Shown: positions 63,939 through 64,000 of the stretch, piece after piece | Position numbering within the stretch: the stretch's first letter is position 1 | Layout: every line of letters starts with the position of its first letter | From: Progne subis subis | Taxonomy: Eukaryota; Chordata; Aves; Passeriformes; Hirundinidae | Direction of reading: 5' to 3' | Assembly (NCBI GenBank): GCA_022316685.1 | Contig: JAKJHU010000033.1 | Coordinates: 4,392,321 to 4,456,320 of the forward strand | DNA: 64,000 nt | Position numbers and translations under genes: made by a program | The notes under the pieces: model-generated | Seen by the model: the letters and a program-made list of their open reading frames with translations, nothing else | What the model was told of the DNA's origin: nothing | The model's database searches: none

Positions 63939-64000
63939 GCTGTTGTTGTTGTTTTGTGTTTGTTTGTTTGTTTTGTTGTTTTTTTGTTTGTTTGTTTTGT
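63939..64000 (+). repeat. (TTG)n/(TTTG)n microsatellite at window edge
   Basis: TTG units pass into TTTG and TTTTG units and continue to the last base, so the repeat extends beyond the window and its full length is unknown. Confidence 0.93.

Overview
This 64 kb window looks like non-coding nuclear DNA from a bird, probably gene-desert or long-intron sequence. It is AT-rich, has low repeat density, and carries at least five short 5'-truncated copies of a CR1 non-LTR retrotransposon. CR1 3' ends with the short terminal ATTCTATG repeat are typical of birds. Crocodilians and turtles also carry CR1 and cannot be fully excluded. I see no bacterial operons, ribosome-binding sites, tRNA or rRNA genes, CRISPR arrays or viral genes.

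I could not support any protein-coding gene. The longest open frames are 218, 171, 157, 152, 149, 149 and 140 codons. That is about what chance gives in 64 kb read in six frames. The two longest run through CR1 fragments, and none shows a domain I recognise. Two places have weak gene-like signals: a small CpG-rich island at about 13735-14100 with a splice-donor-like site at 13971, and a 95-base acceptor/donor-bounded open segment at 52571-52665.

Layout: CR1 fragments lie at 3803-3930 (-), 8753-9145 (-), 27255-27579 (+), 36366-36571 (-) and 61345-61657 (+). Simple repeats are scattered throughout. The main ones are TA/TG-rich tracts (3952-4092, 8172-8260), TTTTG-type tracts (7571-7615, 14477-14503, 63939-64000), an AT-only island (44873-45067), a C-rich tract with a minus-strand G-quadruplex pattern (50681-50763) and a 200-base A/C tract (55540-55739). 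There are two tandem duplications: a 50-base unit at 13218-13326 and a 35-base unit inside the CR1 at 61503-61572. Several perfect inverted repeats with 11-12 bp arms occur outside recognised repeats.

I found no convincing undescribed biological system. The most useful leads are the CpG island, the G-quadruplex-type tract, the nearly identical 50-base duplication and the perfect hairpins. All coordinates were read by eye, so repeat borders are approximate by a few to a few tens of bases.
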